Source: Candidatus Profundicultor aquiphilus
GTDB lineage: Bacteria > Atribacterota > Atribacteria > Atribacterales > Caldatribacteriaceae
Length of the DNA stretch: 17,889 nucleotides
Assembly (NCBI GenBank): GCA_013314795.1
Contig: JABUEZ010000009.1
Location: 1-17,889, forward strand
Reading direction: 5' to 3'
Part shown: positions 7,056 through 15,106 of the stretch, piece by piece
Numbering within the stretch: position 1 is the first letter of the stretch
Layout: the number at the start of each line of letters is the position of its first letter
Notes under the pieces: model-generated
The model's database searches: none
What the model was told of the DNA's origin: nothing
Seen by the model: only the letters and a program-made list of their open reading frames with translations
Program-made: the position numbers and the translations under genes

Positions 7056-8351
7056 TTATACGTGCTTTACACCACCTGGTTCTTCAGATTCTACCAGAGG
7101 TTCAGCCACGACGAAATCCCTCTCGATTCTATTAATTGTGACTCTGACCACTTCTCCAATTTTTTCTTCCGGAACACCCGGTATCCGAACCGGGATGTAA
7201 TTTTCAGAATACCCAAAGGCCATTCCGGAACGAACCGATTCCACCACCACTTCCACGTTTTTATCCAGAAATTGTCGGTGATACTGGTAGCGGCTCTCTT
7301 CGGCCAATTCAAGAAGCGTTCTTTCCCTTTGCTTTTTTTCTTCACACCTCACCCCCATCTCCTTTTCCCACCGGAAAGCGGGGGTCCCAGGACGGGGCGA
7401 AAAGGAAAAAACATGCATGCGAGAAAAGCCAATTGCTCGGCAAAAATGCACGGTATTTTGAAAATCTTCCTCCGTCTCCCCCGGAAATCCCACCATCACA
7501 TCGGTGGTAACGGCCACCGAGGGAACCATCTGGCGCAAGGTATCAACCAGAGAACGATAGAATGCGGTATCATAGCCCCTCCCCATCTTTTGCAGAATCG
7601 GATCACTTCCGCTCTGGAGTGGCAAATGGAAATGAGGGCACACTCGCCTTCCCAAAGCAAAGTAGCGTTCCAGAAAGAATCGGGTAAGAAGAAAAGGTTC
7701 AAATGAACTCAACCGAAAACGAACCTGCCCGGTTCTTCGCACCAGAAGTTCTAAAAGGTTGATAAAGGGAAAGGCGATATCGCGACCGAAGTATCCCAGG
7801 TTAATCCCACACAGTACTATTTCCTTAACCCCCTTCGTTTCAAGATCCTGTACTTCTGCCAGGATCTTCTGAGGTGGTTCACTCCGTACCCCCCCTCGCA
7901 GGTGTGGGACAATGCAGTAACTGCAAAAATGGTCACAGCCGTCCTCGACTTTCACCCAGCTTCGCACCCGGGAAGACGATACTTTGTGGTGCCGTTGCGC
8001 TGAGGGAGACACGAATTGACCCAGGTACTCCAGTATCTCCTTTTCCTTGTCCTGTACCGGCAGGATTACCACCCGACCATTCCACGGATCCCTGCGCTCT
8101 TCGAGGAGCAATCGTGCTGTACACCCGGTAAGAAGCACCAGGGCCTGAGTATTTCGACGCAGAGCCTGGCGAACCATCTGGCGAGTTTTTCGTTCTGCCT
8201 CCTGAGTGACCGCACAGCCATTAATGAGGTAAAGGTCACTCTCCTCCGAAAAATCGACTATCTCGAATCCATTTTGCGCAAGCTTCGAAACCAGAGCATC
8301 ACTTTCCGCCTGATTGACCTTACACCCCAGGGTCTTAATCGCTATTCGCAT
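7056..8351 (-). CDS. mtaB: tRNA (N6-L-threonylcarbamoyladenosine-C2) methylthiotransferase MtaB
   Basis: This radical-SAM enzyme adds a methylthio group to t6A37 of tRNAs, giving ms2t6A. The 431-residue product has the three-domain layout of the family. The N-terminal UPF0004 domain binds an auxiliary cluster through C10 (KTLGCKVNQ), C46 (NGCAVT) and C77 (LTGCTAR). The radical-SAM domain has C139, C143 and C146 (DGCDHFCSYC), and the C-terminal part from about 370 resembles a TRAM RNA-binding domain. The KTLGCKVNQ N-terminus is typical of MtaB rather than MiaB or RimO. I chose the ATG at 8351, which gives this canonical start; ATG at 8360 and an upstream start at 8390 are also in frame, and no strong ribosome binding site decides. 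It overlaps rsmE by 17 bases and belongs to the dnaJ-rsmE-mtaB operon. Confidence 0.93.
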   Translation of the reverse strand: MRIAIKTLGCKVNQAESDALVSKLAQNGFEIVDFSEESDLYLINGCAVTQEAERKTRQMVRQALRRNTQALVLLTGCTARLLLEERRDPWNGRVVILPVQDKEKEILEYLGQFVSPSAQRHHKVSSSRVRSWVKVEDGCDHFCSYCIVPHLRGGVRSEPPQKILAEVQDLETKGVKEIVLCGINLGYFGRDIAFPFINLLELLVRRTGQVRFRLSSFEPFLLTRFFLERYFALGRRVCPHFHLPLQSGSDPILQKMGRGYDTAFYRSLVDTLRQMVPSVAVTTDVMVGFPGETEEDFQNTVHFCRAIGFSRMHVFSFSPRPGTPAFRWEKEMGVRCEEKKQRERTLLELAEESRYQYHRQFLDKNVEVVVESVRSGMAFGYSENYIPVRIPGVPEEKIGEVVRVTINRIERDFVVAEPLVESEEPGGVKHV

Positions 8352-9087
8352 ACGCACCATCCAAAAAGCTGACAAGGACTGAAGCACCAAAAATAGCCGC
8401 GGTTTCGCTGCGAAGGATTTTGGAGAGAAGTCTTACCCCACGAGCTTGAGAAAGAGAAAAGACAGTCCGTTTTTCCTCCTCGGTCAAATCCCCTTCCGGA
8501 CCAATCACTAGAGACCACACCGTCTCCCCAGGGATTTCCGGGAAGATATCCCAGAGCGTTTTCGAAGCAGAAGGATCGGTAAGCAGTACAACCCCGGAAG
8601 ACCTTTCCAAAAGGGCCAAAAAGGCATCCCAATTCTCGATTAATTCAATCTCCGGAAAAGTGAGTCGACTCGACTGCTTACAGGCACTGAGGGCAATCTT
8701 TCGCCAGCGTTCCACACGCTGGCAAGAAACTTCTGATATGAGAGAACGCTGCGCAGGGAAAAAACCGATTTTGGAAACCCCAATTTCGGTCAATTTCTCC
8801 ACCAGCCAGTCCAGCCGGGAAGGTGAGTGAAGAAACGCCTGCCATACCGATATGGCGAAGGATGGTCTTTCCTCACGAACCTGCACTTCGATTTCAACCC
8901 AGTGTTTCCCGTCACGTTTTCCCAGATAGAGACCCCGAAAGAGTTGCCCCCTTCCGTTACTGAGAAAAATCTGCTCTCCCACACTGATCCTTTCCACCTC
9001 AAGATGATGACCCTCTTCAGGCAAAAGCGCCACCCTATCTTTTTCCTTCAAAAAGGGATGAAAAAAGAAGCAACCCACGGAGCACAC
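8335..9087 (-). CDS. rsmE: 16S rRNA (uracil(1498)-N3)-methyltransferase RsmE
   Basis: RsmE is a SPOUT-class methyltransferase that uses S-adenosylmethionine to methylate U1498 of 16S rRNA. The 250-residue product has a PUA-like N-terminal part (about 1-75) and the SPOUT knot domain. Signatures seen are EKLTEIGVSKI (97-107), KQSSR (137-141), IGPEGDLTEEE (195-205) and LSKILRSETA (221-230); the last two form the cofactor-binding knot. Two details differ from the common family pattern: GPEGD where GPEGG is usual and KQSSR where KQSGR is usual. The GTG at 9087 is one base after the dnaJ TAG stop; a GTG at residue 4 is an alternative, and the N-terminus has only a weak GAAGA ribosome site. Position after dnaJ and before mtaB matches a widespread bacterial gene order. 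Confidence 0.93.
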   Translation of the reverse strand: MCSVGCFFFHPFLKEKDRVALLPEEGHHLEVERISVGEQIFLSNGRGQLFRGLYLGKRDGKHWVEIEVQVREERPSFAISVWQAFLHSPSRLDWLVEKLTEIGVSKIGFFPAQRSLISEVSCQRVERWRKIALSACKQSSRLTFPEIELIENWDAFLALLERSSGVVLLTDPSASKTLWDIFPEIPGETVWSLVIGPEGDLTEEEKRTVFSLSQARGVRLLSKILRSETAAIFGASVLVSFLDGAYANSD

Positions 9088-9088
9088 A

Positions 9089-10249
9089 CTATTCTTCAGG
9101 ATGAGTAAATGCCTCTTTCAGGCGTTCAAAGATGCCACCAGATTTATTTTTCTGCGCCGGAGTCCCCCGTTCCATTTCCCATAACTTCTCCAGGAGCTGG
9201 CGGTACTCTCCACTCACCTGGTGGGGCATGCGCAACTTTACCCGGACAATCTGATCTCCGCGGAAACCAGTTTGAGGATCAGGAAGGCCCCTTCCCCGCA
9301 AGCGAAACACCGTGTCACTCTCGGTAAGGGGTGGAACGTGAATTTTCTCCGTTCCCCGGAGGGTGGGCACTTCCACTTCATCACCCAGAACAAGCTGGGA
9401 ATAAGAAAGTAAAAGCGTATAATAAAGGTCTGCACCCTTACGCTCCAGAAACCGATGGGGCTTGACCTTGACAAAGATATAGAGATCTCCCGGAACCCCA
9501 CCGTACTCCCCAGCTTCTCCCTCTCCGGTGATCCGCAATTTATATCCATTATCCACACCAGCCGGAATTCGCACCTTGACCCGGCGTTCTCTCTTGACCC
9601 TTCCCATCCCCCGACAGTGAGAACAGGTATCTTCCGGCACCCACCCTCTTCCCTGGCAGTAACTGCAGGTCCGGGAAGTCACGATGGAACCAAAAAACGA
9701 GGTCTGCGTGTGGCGAACTTCACCACTGCCTCCACAGTGGGAACAGGTGGCTTTCTTTTTCCCTCCCACTCCCTGACATTCTGGACATACTTCGGTGCGC
9801 TCAAACACAACTTCCTTTTCTACCCCAAACGCTGCTTCTTCAAACTCGAGGGTTACTTCCACTTTTATGTCCTGACCACGCGCCCCTCGAGCATTCCGGC
9901 CTTTACGACCCTGAGAACTCGTTCCAAAGAAGAAATCAAAAATGTCACCGAACCCGGAAGAGAGGTCCCCAAACCAGTCAAAATCAGAACCAAAACCACC
10001 ATAGCCACCCTGGGTCTGTCCCGAAAAGGCCCCATGTCCAAAGCGGTCATACATGCTTCGTTTCTCGGGATCGGAGAGTATCTGATAGGCTTCGTTGATT
10101 TCCTTAAATTTCTCGGCCGCCTCTTTACTCCCCGGATTCATATCCGGATGGTACTGACGGGCCAGGCGTCGATAGGCCTTTTTGATCTCTTCCTGGGTGG
10201 CATTCCGCCCTAACCCCAAAACCTCATAGTAATCTCTTTTTGCGCTCAT
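9089..10249 (-). CDS. dnaJ: Chaperone DnaJ (type I Hsp40)
   Basis: DnaJ is the DnaK co-chaperone that delivers unfolded clients and stimulates ATP hydrolysis. The 386-residue product has all type I parts: a J domain with HPD at 34-36, a glycine/phenylalanine-rich linker (about 70-110), four CxxCxGxG zinc motifs with cysteines 155/158, 169/172, 195/198 and 209/212, and two C-terminal client-binding beta domains. The spacing between the first two zinc motifs is about three residues shorter than in E. coli. The ATG at 10249 gives the standard N-terminus (AKRDYYEVLG). It has no properly spaced ribosome binding site: a GAGG ends only one base before it, while a TATAAT box lies seven bases upstream, so the mRNA may be leaderless. 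A terminator separates it from dnaK, and rsmE follows directly. Confidence 0.97.
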   Translation of the reverse strand: MSAKRDYYEVLGLGRNATQEEIKKAYRRLARQYHPDMNPGSKEAAEKFKEINEAYQILSDPEKRSMYDRFGHGAFSGQTQGGYGGFGSDFDWFGDLSSGFGDIFDFFFGTSSQGRKGRNARGARGQDIKVEVTLEFEEAAFGVEKEVVFERTEVCPECQGVGGKKKATCSHCGGSGEVRHTQTSFFGSIVTSRTCSYCQGRGWVPEDTCSHCRGMGRVKRERRVKVRIPAGVDNGYKLRITGEGEAGEYGGVPGDLYIFVKVKPHRFLERKGADLYYTLLLSYSQLVLGDEVEVPTLRGTEKIHVPPLTESDTVFRLRGRGLPDPQTGFRGDQIVRVKLRMPHQVSGEYRQLLEKLWEMERGTPAQKNKSGGIFERLKEAFTHPEE

Positions 10250-10256
10250 GCCTCAT

Positions 10257-10262
10257 ATTATA
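10257..10262 (-). promoter_or_regulatory. TATAAT -10 box directly upstream of dnaJ
   Basis: A perfect TATAAT reads on the minus strand from 10262 to 10257, with seven bases between it and the dnaJ ATG. Transcription would be expected to start at or next to the start codon. No TTGACA-like -35 is present at 15-18 bases upstream, where terminator-derived T-rich sequence lies instead, and there is no extended -10 TG. The placement after a strong terminator supports a separate dnaJ promoter. Confidence 0.5.
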
Positions 10263-10276
10263 CTACATACCCCAAC

Positions 10277-10310
10277 AAAAAAGCGCTCTACGGTTGTAGA
10301 GCGCTTTTTT
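10277..10310 (-). terminator. Intrinsic terminator after dnaK (bidirectional-capable hairpin)
   Basis: A perfect 15-bp inverted repeat (10277-10291 and 10296-10310) has a four-base loop GGTT. Its core is GCGCTCTAC/GTAGAGCGC flanked by six A and six T residues, so the minus-strand RNA ends in a U6 tract. It lies 14 bases downstream of the dnaK stop. The A/T symmetry means it could also stop plus-strand transcription. Confidence 0.93.
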
Positions 10311-10324
10311 GTTTCCTTAGGCCT

Positions 10325-12250
10325 TTACTTTCCCTCGTCATCCACCACTTTATAGTCAGCATCAACAACGTTGTCATCTCGAGTAGCACGATCGCTTCCC
10401 GACGAAGCGCCACCTGAAGAATAGGCCGAAGAAGCGCCAGCTTGAGCCGTTTTCTGATAGAGTTCCTGAGCCATGGCATGAGAAGCCGACTGTAACTCTT
10501 CCATTTTACGACGGATATCGGCCACGTCGCTCCCTTTCAGCGCTTCCTGAAGGGCAGAAAGAGCCCGCTCCACCGAGGATTTCGTAGAAGGAGAAAGCTT
10601 GTCGCCCGATTCTCGCAGTGTCTTCTCCACGGTATAGATCAGGTTGTCAGCCTGGTTGCGTAACTCCACTTCCTCTTTCTTCTTCCGGTCTTCCTCAGCA
10701 TGGAGCTCAGCCTCCCGAATCATACGGTCAATCTCTTCCCGGCTCAGGCCACTCGAAGCTTTAATGGTAATGGCCTGTTCCTTCCCGGTAGCCAGATCCT
10801 TGGCCGAGACATGGAGAATTCCATCGGCATCGATATCAAACTTCACTTCAATCTGCGGAACTCCCCGTGGTGCAGGAGGAATACCGGTAAGCTGGAATTT
10901 ACCCAGCGAGAAGTTATCCCGGGCCATCGGTCGCTCACCCTGGAGAACGTGAATTTCTACCGTAGTCTGGTTGTCGGCCGCAGTGGTGAAAACCTGGCTC
11001 TTCGAAACCGGAATGGTGGTATTCCGCTCGATGATTTTGGTGAATACACCACCCAGAGTTTCAATCCCCAGAGAAAGGGGCGTCACGTCGAGGAGAAGAA
11101 CGTCCTTTACCTCTCCCTTCAATACTCCAGCCTGAATTGCAGCACCCACCGCAACCACTTCGTCAGGGTTCACTCCCCGACGGGGTTCTTTCTTGAAAAT
11201 GCGCTCCACCACTTCCTGTACCTTGGGCATCCTGGTCATGCCACCCACCAGGATCACCGCATCGATATCCTCGGGTTTGAGCCCCGCATCTCTCATGGCC
11301 TGCTCACAGGGACCAATGGTTCGCTCGATGAGATCCATGGTCAACTGCTCCAATTTAGCCCGGGTAATGGTCATCACCAGGTGCTTGGGACCGGTCTGGT
11401 CAGCAGTGATGAACGGAAGGTTGATTTCCGTCTGTAACGCCGTGGAAAGTTCACACTTGGCTTTTTCGGCCGCTTCTTTCAAGCGCTGCAAGGCCATCTG
11501 ATCTCCCCGAAGGTCAATACCCTGATCCTTCCTGAATTCCTCAATGATATAGTCCATCAAACGGCGGTCAAAGTCATCCCCACCCAGGAAGGTGTCACCG
11601 GAAGTGGATTTGACCTCGAAGACCCCATCACCGATTTCCAGAATCGAGATGTCAAAAGTACCTCCACCCAGGTCATACACGGCGATGACCTCTTCTTTTC
11701 CTTTGCCCAGACCATAGGCCAGTGCTGCCGCGGTGGGTTCGTTGATAATCCGTTTCACCTCTAAACCCGCAATTTTTCCAGCATCTTTGGTCGCCTGACG
11801 CTGACTATCATTAAAGTAAGCCGGAACGGTAATCACCGCCTCGGTGATTTTCTCTCCCAGGTATTCCTCAGCGTCTTCTTTGAGCTTGCGCAGAATCAAT
11901 GCCGATATCTCCGGTGGAGTGTAAACCCGGTCCCCAATTTTTACGCAGGCTTCACCGTGCTTTCCGGGAACAATTTCATAGGGCAAAACCCGCCGGGCTT
12001 TTTCCACCTCCGGATCATCGTAACGACGGCCCATCAAACGTTTAATGGAAAAAATGGTATTTTTAGGGTTGGTAATGGCCTGTCGCTTGGCCAACTGTCC
12101 AACCAGAATTTCGTTCTGTTTGGTGAACGCTACCACCGAAGGGGTTAGGCGTGAACCTTCTTTATTGGGGATCACTACCGGCTGGCCCCCTTCCAGATAC
12201 GCCACTACCGAGTTTGTGGTTCCAAGGTCTATCCCAATTACTTTCGCCAT
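10325..12250 (-). CDS. dnaK: Chaperone DnaK (Hsp70)
   Basis: DnaK is the ATP-driven cytoplasmic Hsp70 that binds exposed hydrophobic segments with DnaJ and GrpE. The 641-residue product shows phosphate-1 GIDLGTTNS (6-14), EPTAAALAYG (171-180), phosphate-2 DLGGGTFD (193-200), the adenosine motif VGGMTRMP (335-342), the interdomain linker DVLLLDVTP (383-391), a substrate-binding domain and a helical lid with the usual acidic DADYKVVDDE tail. Residues about 77-105 form the insert found in DnaK of diderm bacteria and absent from most monoderm Firmicutes. The ATG at 12250 is preferred because AAGGAGG ends nine bases upstream; an in-frame ATG at 12259 directly abuts that site. The grpE stop is 20 bases upstream, and a strong terminator follows. 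Confidence 0.98.
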   Translation of the reverse strand: MAKVIGIDLGTTNSVVAYLEGGQPVVIPNKEGSRLTPSVVAFTKQNEILVGQLAKRQAITNPKNTIFSIKRLMGRRYDDPEVEKARRVLPYEIVPGKHGEACVKIGDRVYTPPEISALILRKLKEDAEEYLGEKITEAVITVPAYFNDSQRQATKDAGKIAGLEVKRIINEPTAAALAYGLGKGKEEVIAVYDLGGGTFDISILEIGDGVFEVKSTSGDTFLGGDDFDRRLMDYIIEEFRKDQGIDLRGDQMALQRLKEAAEKAKCELSTALQTEINLPFITADQTGPKHLVMTITRAKLEQLTMDLIERTIGPCEQAMRDAGLKPEDIDAVILVGGMTRMPKVQEVVERIFKKEPRRGVNPDEVVAVGAAIQAGVLKGEVKDVLLLDVTPLSLGIETLGGVFTKIIERNTTIPVSKSQVFTTAADNQTTVEIHVLQGERPMARDNFSLGKFQLTGIPPAPRGVPQIEVKFDIDADGILHVSAKDLATGKEQAITIKASSGLSREEIDRMIREAELHAEEDRKKKEEVELRNQADNLIYTVEKTLRESGDKLSPSTKSSVERALSALQEALKGSDVADIRRKMEELQSASHAMAQELYQKTAQAGASSAYSSGGASSGSDRATRDDNVVDADYKVVDDEGK

Positions 12251-12270
12251 CGCTCTCATCCTCCTTATCG

Positions 12271-12870
12271 TTACGCCATTTTATCTTCTGAAAGTCGATT
12301 GACTACGACCTGCGCCGGACGCATTACCTCATCGTGCAAGAGGTAACCCTTGCGCAACTCTTCCACAATTTCATAATCTTCCCTCTCGGGAAGAGAAACG
12401 GTGCTCACCGCTTCATGGTACTTGGGGTCAAACTTCTGACCCAGAGTCACAAGCTGCTTTACACCCTCTTTTTCTAAAAGCGTCAAGAACTTCCGGTAAA
12501 TCAGTTCCACCCCCTGATAAAAGGGATCCGCATCCAGCCCACCTTTCTTACCCTCAGAAAGCGCCTTTTCCATATCATCGAGAACCGGCAGAATTTTGAG
12601 GATAAAATCACGGTTTGCGGTCTTTACAAAATTCTGCCGGTAAAGCATCTCTCTTTTACGGAAATTGTCAAACTCGGCCTTAAGCCGCTTGAGATGATCC
12701 AGGTACTCTTCGGCAAGCTTACCCTGTTCTTCAGATTTCTTCCGTTCTTCCTCCAAGGCCGATCGCAAGCTCTCCACTTCACTCTGGAGGGCGCTGTCGA
12801 CTACCGATGCGTTCTGATGCGATTGGTCATTGAGCCCTTCCGAAGAAGACTCTTTATTTTCTTCCCTCAT
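12271..12870 (-). CDS. grpE: Nucleotide exchange factor GrpE
   Basis: GrpE releases ADP from DnaK and acts as a dimer. The 199-residue product has an acidic, disordered-looking N-terminus (1-25), a long coiled-coil helix (about 26-100, including KRLKAEFDNFRKR at 61-73), and the C-terminal beta domain with FDPKYHEAVS (147-156) and GYLLHDEVMRPAQVVV (175-190). The reading frame extends 46 residues further upstream, but that part crosses the promoter. The ATG at 12870 has GGGAGG nine bases upstream and gives a normal family length. It is the first gene of a grpE-dnaK transcript. No hrcA gene precedes it, unlike the usual Firmicutes order. Confidence 0.97.
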   Translation of the reverse strand: MREENKESSSEGLNDQSHQNASVVDSALQSEVESLRSALEEERKKSEEQGKLAEEYLDHLKRLKAEFDNFRKREMLYRQNFVKTANRDFILKILPVLDDMEKALSEGKKGGLDADPFYQGVELIYRKFLTLLEKEGVKQLVTLGQKFDPKYHEAVSTVSLPEREDYEIVEELRKGYLLHDEVMRPAQVVVNRLSEDKMA

Positions 12871-12912
12871 TCTGACCACCCTCCCTTTCTTTTTACCTTC
12901 TTCGACTATTAC

Positions 12913-12941
12913 ATTAAACCATCCTTCCTCTCTTTTGTCAA
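12913..12941 (-). promoter_or_regulatory. Near-consensus housekeeping promoter of grpE-dnaK
   Basis: On the minus strand the -35 box is a perfect TTGACA (12941-12936), the spacer is 17 bases, and the -10 box is TTTAAT (12918-12913), five of six to consensus. The predicted RNA start near 12906 gives a leader of roughly 36 bases. A second -35-like TTGACC begins ten bases upstream. No CIRCE (TTAGCACTC-N9-GAGTGCTAA) is present around it. Confidence 0.8.
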
Positions 12942-12963
12942 GTAAGGTCAAAAAATTTTGGGC

Positions 12964-12999
12964 AAAAAAGATGGGAACCACACAAGGTTCCCATCTTTT
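12964..12999 (-). terminator. Intrinsic terminator of the sugar-catabolism operon
   Basis: A perfect 14-bp inverted repeat (12966-12979 and 12986-12999) with a six-base loop has the core GATGGGAACC/GGTTCCCATC. On the minus strand it continues into a T6 tract at 12969-12964. It lies about 24 bases downstream of the sugar isomerase stop and just upstream of the grpE promoter, so it insulates the heat-shock genes from the sugar operon. Confidence 0.93.
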
Positions 13000-13023
13000 A
13001 AACCACATGAATCAACAACAATC

Positions 13024-13932
13024 TTACACGATGTAGTCTTTCAAGAGCTTCTGGGCCAAAAGGATTCCGCGCAATTTACTCTCTGTATCCTTTTCAAAGC
13101 TCCGATCCTCGTGTTCGATGCTGACCACATAATCGTAACCAACCTCGTAAAGGGCGGTGATAAAAGCATTCCAGTCTATATCTCCGGTACCGGCCACCTT
13201 ATCCACGTACCACCCAAAACCGAAAATACCCACCTCATTCAGCTTATCCCAGAGGATTCGGGTGTCCTTGGCATGGACATGGAAAATCTTTTCCCGAAAA
13301 TCATGGACCACTTTCACATAATCAATCTGCTGCCAGATTAAGTGTGAAGGGTCAAGATTGAGTCCCAGGTACTCAGAGGGAATACTTTCAAACATCTGAC
13401 GCCAGATGGAAGGGGTGGTGGCCAGATTGGTTCCCCCGGGCCAGCGATCCAGGGAATAGAGCATGGGACAGTTTTCAATGGCCAGCTTTACCCCATGATC
13501 CGCAGCAAACTGGACCAGTTCTGGAAATACCTTCCGAAACTCAGTCAGCGCTTCTTCCACGTTCGTTTTGGGGTCTCTTCCCACAAACGTCCCCACCACC
13601 GGAACCTCAAGCATCTGTGCAGCCCTAATCACTTTTTTGAGGTGTTCATGGTAAAAACGGCGATTTTCGAGATTGGGATCCAAATTATTCGGATAGTACC
13701 CCAGAGAAGAAATGGAGAGCCCATGAGATCGGAAAAGTTCTCGAATCCGGGCTGCTTCATCGGGGGTCAACGCTTCCACATCGATATGCTGTGTCCCGGC
13801 ATATCTCCGTTTCTCAAACACCTTAGGCCAGCAGGCCACTTCCAGCATTCCAAAACCATGTTCACTGGCCCATTTCACCAGTTCCTCCAGGGTCATTTCC
13901 GGTAAGCACGCGGTCATAAAACCAAGTTTCAT
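13024..13932 (-). CDS. Sugar (phosphate) isomerase/epimerase, TIM-barrel AP-endonuclease-2 fold
   Basis: This 302-residue protein belongs to the xylose-isomerase-like TIM-barrel superfamily, whose members isomerise or epimerise free or keto sugars with a divalent metal. Candidate metal ligands are E153 (AIENC), D194 (LDPSH, with H197 nearby), H220 (HVHAKD) and E273 (SIEHED), in the order expected for IolE/IolI/YcjR-type enzymes. The sequence lacks anything tying it to DNA repair. The ATG at 13932 has AAAGGAGG eight bases upstream, in the 13-base gap after the Gfo/Idh/MocA dehydrogenase gene. It is the last gene of the operon, followed by a strong terminator. The pairing with a Gfo/Idh oxidoreductase suggests action on a keto-sugar made by that enzyme; the exact substrate is unknown. 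Confidence 0.9.
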   Translation of the reverse strand: MKLGFMTACLPEMTLEELVKWASEHGFGMLEVACWPKVFEKRRYAGTQHIDVEALTPDEAARIRELFRSHGLSISSLGYYPNNLDPNLENRRFYHEHLKKVIRAAQMLEVPVVGTFVGRDPKTNVEEALTEFRKVFPELVQFAADHGVKLAIENCPMLYSLDRWPGGTNLATTPSIWRQMFESIPSEYLGLNLDPSHLIWQQIDYVKVVHDFREKIFHVHAKDTRILWDKLNEVGIFGFGWYVDKVAGTGDIDWNAFITALYEVGYDYVVSIEHEDRSFEKDTESKLRGILLAQKLLKDYIV

Positions 13933-13945
13933 GCGATCGCCTCCT

Positions 13946-15106
13946 TTACTCTACCGCAACCCACTTTCCAGTTCGAGCACTGCGAAGAATGGCTTCACAG
14001 AGCATCACTTCTCGCAAACCATCAACAAAGGTGGGAAAATCCCGTTCTTCCTGGGAACGAATCTTTCCTTCCAGAATACAGCGGTACACTTCCCGGAAGA
14101 GGTGTTTTGACGTATCAGGGAATCCTTCGTTGTGCCCACCGGGGAAGGAAACGATCTCTCTGGTTTTCGGACTCAAAAGCGAGGGATCCTTCATCAGAAT
14201 CTCGTTGGCTTTATCGCGTCGACCAATCCACAATTCATTGGGTCTCTCCGAATCCCAGGAAAGGGCACACCGCGACCCATCAATTTCGTAGTAAAGCCGG
14301 TTTTTCCTCCCCGCTGCCACCTGATTGACAGTCAAAACTCCGTGTGCCCCATTGGCAAAATGCAAAAGCACCGAAGCGTAATCCTCGGTATTGATGAGAA
14401 TTGACTGGTAATCCTCCGGCTGCAAAATTTTGCCTGCATAGGTTTCCACCGGCTTCAAAGGTTTCTTGCGCACTTTGTGGAAGGTGGCAAAGTCGGCAAA
14501 AACTTCCGTCACCTTTTGGCCGGTGATGTACTCCAGGAGGTCCAGCCAGTGAGAACCGATATCGGCGATAGCCCTTGACTCACCGCTCAATTCCGGTTCC
14601 AGCCGCCAGTTGTAGTCGGTTTCGTAAAAAAGCCAGTCCCGAAGGTAGGACCCATGAACCGCAAAAACGGTACCCACCTGACCACCTTTCACCATCTGTC
14701 TTGCTTCTCGAGCCAGAGGATAGTAGCGGATGTTAAAGTGAACCGCGTGCAGGAGGTTTTTCTTCTCGGCCAGTTCTACCAGCTCTTCTGCCTCCTTACG
14801 ATTCATCGCCAGCGGCTTTTCACAGATGACGTGTTTCCCAGCGAGCAGCGCCTCCCGGGACATCTCGTAGTGAAGGTAATTGGGCGTGCAGATGTGGACC
14901 ACTTCCACATCGTCATCCCGCAGCAATTCCCGGTAATCACCGTAACAGCGGGAAACGGCATACTGTTCAGCTTTGTAGCGGGCAACTTCCTCGTTGATGT
15001 CAGCAAGACCGATAACTTCAGCCAGAAAAGTCCTCCGCGCCGCCTCGATGTGGGCCGGACCAATGAATCCCGTTCCAATAACGCCAACTTTTACTAGACG
15101 CGTCAT
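13946..15106 (-). CDS. Gfo/Idh/MocA-family sugar oxidoreductase
   Basis: This 386-residue NAD(P)-dependent dehydrogenase has a Rossmann N-terminal domain with GTGFIG (11-16), the family motif CEKPLA (95-100) containing the catalytic lysine K97, and a C-terminal substrate domain with DIGSHWLD (182-189), where D182 and H186 are the usual proton-relay residues. Family members oxidise a sugar, inositol or glycoside hydroxyl to a ketone or the reverse. The ATG at 15106 has GAGGGGG seven bases upstream and overlaps the ROK gene stop by four bases (ATGA), so translation is probably coupled. The isomerase gene follows after 13 bases. The set recalls inositol (Iol) and 3-keto-glycoside (YcjS/YcjR) pathways; which one applies cannot be told from sequence alone. 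Confidence 0.92.
   Translation of the reverse strand: MTRLVKVGVIGTGFIGPAHIEAARRTFLAEVIGLADINEEVARYKAEQYAVSRCYGDYRELLRDDDVEVVHICTPNYLHYEMSREALLAGKHVICEKPLAMNRKEAEELVELAEKKNLLHAVHFNIRYYPLAREARQMVKGGQVGTVFAVHGSYLRDWLFYETDYNWRLEPELSGESRAIADIGSHWLDLLEYITGQKVTEVFADFATFHKVRKKPLKPVETYAGKILQPEDYQSILINTEDYASVLLHFANGAHGVLTVNQVAAGRKNRLYYEIDGSRCALSWDSERPNELWIGRRDKANEILMKDPSLLSPKTREIVSFPGGHNEGFPDTSKHLFREVYRCILEGKIRSQEERDFPTFVDGLREVMLCEAILRSARTGKWVAVE

Noticed and set aside
7055..7060. TATAAT on the minus strand just upstream of the nuclease-fold gene as a promoter
   Set aside because: It lies at the end of mtaB with no -35-like hexamer at a suitable distance and no extended -10; chance is likely, and the 15-base gap points to co-transcription.
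6750..7706. Long plus-strand open frame (318 codons) opposite the nuclease-fold and mtaB genes
   Set aside because: It is antisense to two well-supported genes, its predicted product is low-complexity and rich in His, Pro and Arg, and it has no recognisable domain. It is a shadow of minus-strand codon bias.
9455..10213. Long plus-strand open frame (252 codons) opposite dnaJ, and similar ones opposite dnaK (10700-11437) and the ROK kinase (15472-16095)
   Set aside because: All lie fully within clear conserved genes on the other strand and give no recognisable protein.
12871..13008. A 46-residue N-terminal extension of GrpE
   Set aside because: It would cross the consensus promoter and run up to the sugar-operon terminator, has no family similarity, and the ATG at 12870 has a good ribosome binding site.
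12871..13023. CIRCE operator for HrcA upstream of grpE
   Set aside because: I looked for TTAGCACTC-N9-GAGTGCTAA or close variants and found none; the only inverted repeat here is the terminator of the sugar operon.
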